Shown here piece after piece: positions 12,591 to 15,218 of a stretch of DNA of 15,218 nucleotides. Each line of letters begins with the position of its first letter. Positions within the stretch are counted from its first letter, which is position 1. Location: NCBI GenBank assembly GCA_964453335.1, contig CAYVOK010000055.1, forward strand, positions 1 through 15,218. The letters run 5' to 3'. Origin of the DNA: VGBO01 sp964453335. Lineage in GTDB: Bacteria; Actinomycetota; Acidimicrobiia; Acidimicrobiales; CAIXPF01. The position numbers and the translations under genes are program-made. The notes below the pieces were generated by a model. That model made no database searches. It was not told where the DNA came from and saw only the letters and a list, made by a program, of their open reading frames with translations.

Positions 12591-13414
12591 CGAAGATCGA
12601 CACCGGTACCGACGACCTGCATCTCGACATCGCGGACGGGATCGCGTTGTTCACGTTCAACCGACCCGACCGCCGCAACGCGTTGTCGGGCCCGATGCTC
12701 GCTGCGTTCGGCGCCGGTCTCGCCCGCGTCGAGACCGACCCTGCCGTGCGCTGTGTGGTCGTCACGGGCGCCGGCGGTGCGTTCTGCGCCGGGGGCGACG
12801 TGAAGGGGTTCGCCGAGGGTTCGGCCCGTGCCGACGGCGCCGGCCCGAGCTTCGACGAGCGGGTGCACCAGCAGCGGCTCGACCAGCGTGCGACGTCCGG
12901 TGCGCTCTACCGCATGCCGAAGCCGACGATCGCCGTGCTGCCCGGCCCGGCAGCCGGGGCGGGCCTGTCGATCGCGCTCGCCTGTGACCTGCGGGTCGCC
13001 GTCGAGGGCGCGGTGCTGACCACGGCGTTCGCCAAGGTCGGCTTCTCCGGTGACTACGGCGGTGCGTGGTTCCTCACCCAGATCGTCGGACCGGCGAAGG
13101 CGAAGGAGCTCTACTACTTCTCCGACAAGCTCACGACGGCGGAGGCCTCGGCGCTCGGACTGCTGAACGCGGTGTTCCCCGCGGAGGGGCTCGAGGCGGG
13201 CTGGCGGGCGATGGCGACGCAGCTCGCGACCGGACCGTCGATCGCCTACCGGTACATGAAGGAGAACGTGAACCGGGCCGCCACGGGCACCGACCTGTTC
13301 GACTTCATGGACGTCGAGGTCACCCACCACAACTACTGCGGGCAGACGCGCGACCACCTCGAGGCGTCGAAGGCGTTCGTCGAGAAGCGCACGCCGACCT
13401 TCGAAGGTCGCTGA
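12587..13414 (+). CDS. Enoyl-CoA hydratase/isomerase (crotonase family), paralogue of the gene at 4577
   Basis: A 275-residue crotonase with oxyanion-hole segments GAGGAFCAGGD (61-71) and LPGPAAGAGLSIALACD (118-134). The acid residues are D156 (SGDYGGAWFL, PaaG-type Asp position) and E174 (KAKELYY, hydratase Glu164 position); the Glu144 position is non-acidic. The tail KAFVEKRTPTFEGR matches its paralogue. Over most of the length the two proteins can be aligned without gaps from the second oxyanion loop onward, and they share TTAFAKVGFSGD and YRYMKEN. It is therefore a duplicate with probably the same type of reaction on a related acyl-CoA. It overlaps the MFS stop by ATGA but also has a good ribosome site and possible own promoter. 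The gene ends in a perfect palindrome shared with the convergent hotdog gene. Confidence 0.9.
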   Translation: MTKIDTGTDDLHLDIADGIALFTFNRPDRRNALSGPMLAAFGAGLARVETDPAVRCVVVTGAGGAFCAGGDVKGFAEGSARADGAGPSFDERVHQQRLDQRATSGALYRMPKPTIAVLPGPAAGAGLSIALACDLRVAVEGAVLTTAFAKVGFSGDYGGAWFLTQIVGPAKAKELYYFSDKLTTAEASALGLLNAVFPAEGLEAGWRAMATQLATGPSIAYRYMKENVNRAATGTDLFDFMDVEVTHHNYCGQTRDHLEASKAFVEKRTPTFEGR

Positions 13415-13426
13415 GCGCGCTCAGCG
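13409..13426. terminator. Perfect 18-bp palindrome spanning two convergent stop codons
   Basis: CGCTGAGCG immediately followed by its reverse complement CGCTCAGCG. It contains the TGA of the crotonase (13412-13414) and the TGA of the hotdog gene on the other strand (13423-13421). As RNA it would fold on both strands, so it may be a bidirectional terminator or 3'-end stabiliser. There is no T-tract. Confidence 0.5.
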
Positions 13427-13828
13427 CAGCACGAGCTGCGTCTGGGTCACCTTCGCGACGAGCCGCCCGGCGTCGTCGCGCAGTTCCGTCTCGGCCACGA
13501 TCGTGGTCCGTCCGGTGTGCACCGGCCGTGCGACGGCGTGCACGGCACCCGACGAGACACCCCGCAGGAACGACGTCGACGAGCCGACGGTCGTCGTCCC
13601 GGTCGCGTCCGCCGGGAGGTTGCGCACGGCGACCATCGCACCGACCGAGTCGGCGATCCCCATGAGCAGGCCGCCGTGGAGGATGCCGCCCGACGTGCAG
13701 CGTTCCGGCGCCCAGGCCACCCGGCACCGCACCTCCTCGGCGTCGAAGCGTTCGACCTCGAGCCCGATGAGTGCGGCGTACGGCATCAGCGCGTGCACCT
13801 CGGCGGTGAGTCCCTCGTCGATCGGCAT
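13421..13828 (-). CDS. PaaI-like hotdog thioesterase
   Basis: A 135-residue single hotdog domain. The signature helix is GGILHGGLLMGIADSVGAM (47-65), with H51, G52 and D60 at the usual positions, followed by TTVGSSTSFLRGVSSGAVHA and VAETELRDDAGRLVAKVTQ. This matches the PaaI/1,4-dihydroxy-2-naphthoyl-CoA thioesterase-like group, which cleaves aromatic or acyl-CoA thioesters. The frame remains open far upstream, but ATG 13828 is preferred. It has a GGGAGGGA ribosome site about 9 bases before it, and the family-typical short N-terminus (LTAEVHALMPYAALIGLEVE) follows. It is divergent from the SDR at 13898 over 69 bases and convergent with the crotonase at 12587. It is the second PaaI-type gene in the window. 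A menaquinone role is possible in principle, but no men genes are nearby, so a pathway thioesterase is more likely. Confidence 0.86.
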   Translation of the reverse strand: MPIDEGLTAEVHALMPYAALIGLEVERFDAEEVRCRVAWAPERCTSGGILHGGLLMGIADSVGAMVAVRNLPADATGTTTVGSSTSFLRGVSSGAVHAVARPVHTGRTTIVAETELRDDAGRLVAKVTQTQLVLR

Positions 13829-13884
13829 CCTCGGTCCCTCCCGGTGGTCGGTCGCTCGGCGGCTTGAGCGCCCGCCGGAGGTGG

Positions 13885-13890
13885 AATGAT
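13885..13890 (+). promoter_or_regulatory. Putative leaderless -10 element of the SDR at 13898
   Basis: AATGAT, one base off TAnnnT, ends 7 bases before the ATG at 13898. A TTGAGC sequence at 13864-13869 could be a -35, with a short 15-base spacer. It supports ATG 13898 over the ATG codons at 13886 and 13889, which fall inside the hexamer. Confidence 0.45.
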
Positions 13891-13897
13891 GCCAGGT

Positions 13898-14626
13898 ATG
13901 GCACGACTCGCAGGCAAGGTTGCACTCATCACCGGCGGCGCCCGGGGCCAGGGGGCCGCCGAGGCGGCGTTGTTCGCGGCGGAGGGGGCACGGGTGTTCA
14001 TCACCGACGTGCTCGACGACGAGGGCGCGGCGACCGCTGCGGCGTGCGGTGGCCGGTACCGCCGCCACGACGTCACCGACGAGACCGGCTGGCAGGAGAC
14101 CGTCGACTGGGTGGTCGCCGAGGCCGGGCGGCTCGACGTCCTCGTGAACAACGCCGGCATCTTCCGGGTCGTCCCGATGCGGGAGACCACCGTCGACCTC
14201 TGGCACCGGATCATGGACGTGAACGCCCTCGGTGTCTTCATCGGGATGCGGACCGCCGCACCCGCGATGATCGCCTCCGGGGGCGGGTCGATCGTGAACA
14301 TCTCCTCGATCGCCGGGATGCACGCCTCGCCGACGGCGTTCGCCTACGGCGCGTCGAAGTGGGCGGTGCGCGGGATGTCGAAGTCCGCCGCGGTCGAGCT
14401 CGCCCCGAGCGGCGTGCGCGTCAACTCGGTCCACCCGGGCATCATCGACACCGAGATGATCACCGAGGTCGGCCCGGACTGGCGGACCCAGCTCAGCCCA
14501 CGAATCCCCATGGGCCGCCCGGCGACGGCGGACGAGGTCGCCCGGCTCGTGCTGTTCCTCGCGTCCGACGAGAGCTCGTACTGCACCGGTCACGAGTACC
14601 TCGTGGACGGGGGAATAATCGCCTGA
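13898..14626 (+). CDS. SDR similar to 3-alpha/20-beta-hydroxysteroid dehydrogenase
   Basis: A 242-residue classical SDR. The cofactor motif GGARGQGAAEA (13-23), the NAD-preferring Asp37 (VFITDVLDDEG), the short segment GGRYRRHDVTDETGW (51-65), NNAG (84-87), Asn109 (MDVNALG), Ser137 (NISSIAG) and Tyr150/Lys154 (AYGASKWAVRGMSKSAA) are all present. It ends LASDESSYCTGHEYLVDGG. The GGARGxGA motif, the A-R-Y-x-x-H-D-V-T stretch and the W-A-V-R-G-x-S/T-K-S helix closely resemble actinobacterial 3-alpha/20-beta-hydroxysteroid dehydrogenases (Streptomyces enzyme and Mycobacterium tuberculosis Rv2002). This similarity is recalled, not computed. It probably interconverts a ring or side-chain hydroxyl and ketone with NAD. 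The steroid-like identity is one of the better hints to the substrate class of the neighbourhood, but many of these SDRs act on other alcohols. The start is chosen by the leaderless -10 spacing and family N-terminus. Confidence 0.9.
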   Translation: MARLAGKVALITGGARGQGAAEAALFAAEGARVFITDVLDDEGAATAAACGGRYRRHDVTDETGWQETVDWVVAEAGRLDVLVNNAGIFRVVPMRETTVDLWHRIMDVNALGVFIGMRTAAPAMIASGGGSIVNISSIAGMHASPTAFAYGASKWAVRGMSKSAAVELAPSGVRVNSVHPGIIDTEMITEVGPDWRTQLSPRIPMGRPATADEVARLVLFLASDESSYCTGHEYLVDGGIIA

Positions 14627-14825
14627 CCTGGGGTTTCGCGTCGATGCGGTGACGATCGACACCAAGGGATGACGATGTCCCGGGGCTGGGTTACCATGGC
14701 GTAACTCGAACGCCGGACCCCCCCACCCCCCGTCCGGGAATCCGGTCGACCTCCCCGGCGTTGACGACACCTGACGAGTTGTGATCCGTGTCGGGTCGCG
14801 ACAGGAAGATGCGAGTACCCCCACC
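14627..14825 (+). promoter_or_regulatory. Intergenic leader of the sigma-factor gene
   Basis: A 199-bp region with no credible gene. It contains the inverted repeat GTTAC-N6-GTAAC (14690-14705), which overlaps a promoter-like TACCAT (14692-14697), and a C-rich hairpin (14713-14737). TTGACG occurs at 14761-14766 without a convincing -10 at the right distance. If transcription starts near 14704, the sigma-factor mRNA has a leader of about 120 bases, unlike the leaderless genes elsewhere in the window. Confidence 0.4.
14713..14737. repeat. Inverted repeat with C-tract loop upstream of the sigma factor
   Basis: CCGGAC (14713-14718) and GTCCGG (14732-14737) form a perfect 6-bp stem around a 13-base loop made only of C with a single A. 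The opposite strand therefore has two long G-runs separated by one T. It may be a hairpin terminator for the upstream SDR, or a structured leader or DNA element. Confidence 0.5.
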
Positions 14826-15218
14826 GTGCGCCAGAACCGCTCATCCGACAACCACACCGACGACCTGGTGCGCGCCTACTTGAACGAGATCGGCGCGTAC
14901 CCCCTCCTCACCAAGGACGACGAGATCGAACTCGCCCGTCGCATCGAGGCCGGCCGTGAGGCCGCCGAGGCGCTGGCGGCCCCCGGTGTCAAGCACACCG
15001 CCGAGCAGCGGCGGGCCCTGCAGCGGGCCGTCCGTGCCGGCGACGAGGCGCACGAGCGCTTCGTCACGGCCAACCTGCGGCTCGTCGTGTCGATCGCGAA
15101 GGCCTACCAGTCCTCGGGCATGCCGCTGCTGGACCTGATCCAAGAGGGCAACCTCGGGCTCATGCACGCCGTCGACAAGTTCGACTGGCGGAAGGGCTTC
15201 AAGTTCTCGACCTACGCC
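14826..15218 (+). CDS. Sigma-70 family RNA polymerase sigma factor (RpoD/SigA-like, N-terminal part)
   Basis: The first 131 residues are present; the gene runs off the right edge. Region 1.2 is DLVRAYLNEIGAYPLLTKDD with ELARRIEAG (about 13-43). After a charged linker, region 2 follows: RFVTANLRLVVSIAKAY (about 78-94, region 2.1), DLIQEGNLGLMHAVDKFD (2.2, core-polymerase binding) and KGFKFSTYA (start of 2.3, promoter melting). It belongs to the primary/primary-like sigma-70 group, not the ECF group. There is no long acidic region 1.1 before region 1.2, so it is either a non-essential group 2 factor or a primary sigma with a short N-terminus; the visible part does not decide. GTG 14826 is chosen for the family-like N-terminus. 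An in-frame GTG at 14781 would add 15 residues and cannot be excluded. Regions 3 and 4 are outside the window. Confidence 0.92.
   Translation, partial: MRQNRSSDNHTDDLVRAYLNEIGAYPLLTKDDEIELARRIEAGREAAEALAAPGVKHTAEQRRALQRAVRAGDEAHERFVTANLRLVVSIAKAYQSSGMPLLDLIQEGNLGLMHAVDKFDWRKGFKFSTYA

Noticed and set aside
12365..13357. Minus-strand open frame of 330 codons opposite the MFS end and the crotonase
   Set aside because: It mirrors the crotonase on the other strand and has no domain or ribosome site; a similar shadow occurs opposite the paralogue at 4577.
13829..14857. Upstream extension of the hotdog protein to a 478-codon frame
   Set aside because: The extension is antisense to the SDR at 13898 and has no family similarity. 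A ribosome site and the family N-terminus support the start at 13828.
1..15218. Mobile elements, CRISPR arrays, tRNA or rRNA genes, phage or toxin-antitoxin systems
   Set aside because: No transposase or integrase motifs, regularly spaced repeats, tRNA-like cloverleafs or rRNA stretches were seen in reading through both strands. A tRNAscan or Infernal run would settle small RNAs.

Overview
The window is very GC-rich, densely coding DNA with short intergenic gaps, GTG as well as ATG starts, four-base ATGA/GTGA overlaps and an actinobacterial-type gene set. It looks chromosomal and most likely comes from an actinomycete. An Acidimicrobiia-like marine or soil actinobacterium is my guess, but the sequence alone does not fix the taxon. 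Housekeeping genes flank it: a partial HU-type nucleoid protein at the left edge (minus strand) and a partial sigma-70 factor at the right edge (plus strand).

Layout: (1) 1-344, HU and a 221-bp divergent intergenic region holding three inverted repeats. (2) 345-1936, a glyoxalase-like (VOC) protein overlapping a crotonase-fold protein, followed by a convergent small alpha/beta hydrolase (1946-2455). (3) 2483-3874, a candidate S-adenosylmethionine-sensing riboswitch (SAM-I/SAM-IV type) leading into a PLP-dependent transsulfuration-family enzyme. (4) 3914-4549, a 1-Cys peroxiredoxin with its own promoter. (5) 4577-10080, an acyl-CoA catabolic block: a crotonase, then an overlapping four-gene operon (Cys-less thiolase-fold protein, DUF35 Zn-ribbon/OB protein, two-hotdog thioesterase, PaaI-like thioesterase), then an HSL-type esterase and an SDR. 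(6) 10087-13414, a class III CoA-transferase divergent from an MFS transporter that overlaps a third crotonase, a close paralogue of the one at 4577. (7) 13421-14626, a second PaaI-like hotdog protein divergent from an SDR resembling 3-alpha/20-beta-hydroxysteroid dehydrogenases. (8) 14627-15218, a 199-bp leader and the sigma factor.

Most of these genes form a coherent tool kit: uptake (MFS), CoA loading (CoA-transferase), hydration/isomerisation (crotonases), alcohol oxidation (SDRs), carbon-carbon cleavage (thiolase-fold plus DUF35), CoA release (hotdog thioesterases) and ester hydrolysis. The thiolase-fold protein has no cysteine at the usual nucleophile position and sits directly before a DUF35 protein. 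This matches the Ltp2/ChsH2 aldolase arrangement of steroid side-chain degradation better than a classical thiolase. The natural substrate cannot be read from the sequence; a branched, isoprenoid or steroid-like acyl-CoA is inferred.

Regulation: several genes have a TAnnnT-like hexamer ending exactly 6-7 bases before the start codon, the signature of leaderless transcripts. All three convergent gene junctions carry a compact hairpin built around the stop codons. No mobile elements, CRISPR arrays, tRNAs or rRNAs were seen.
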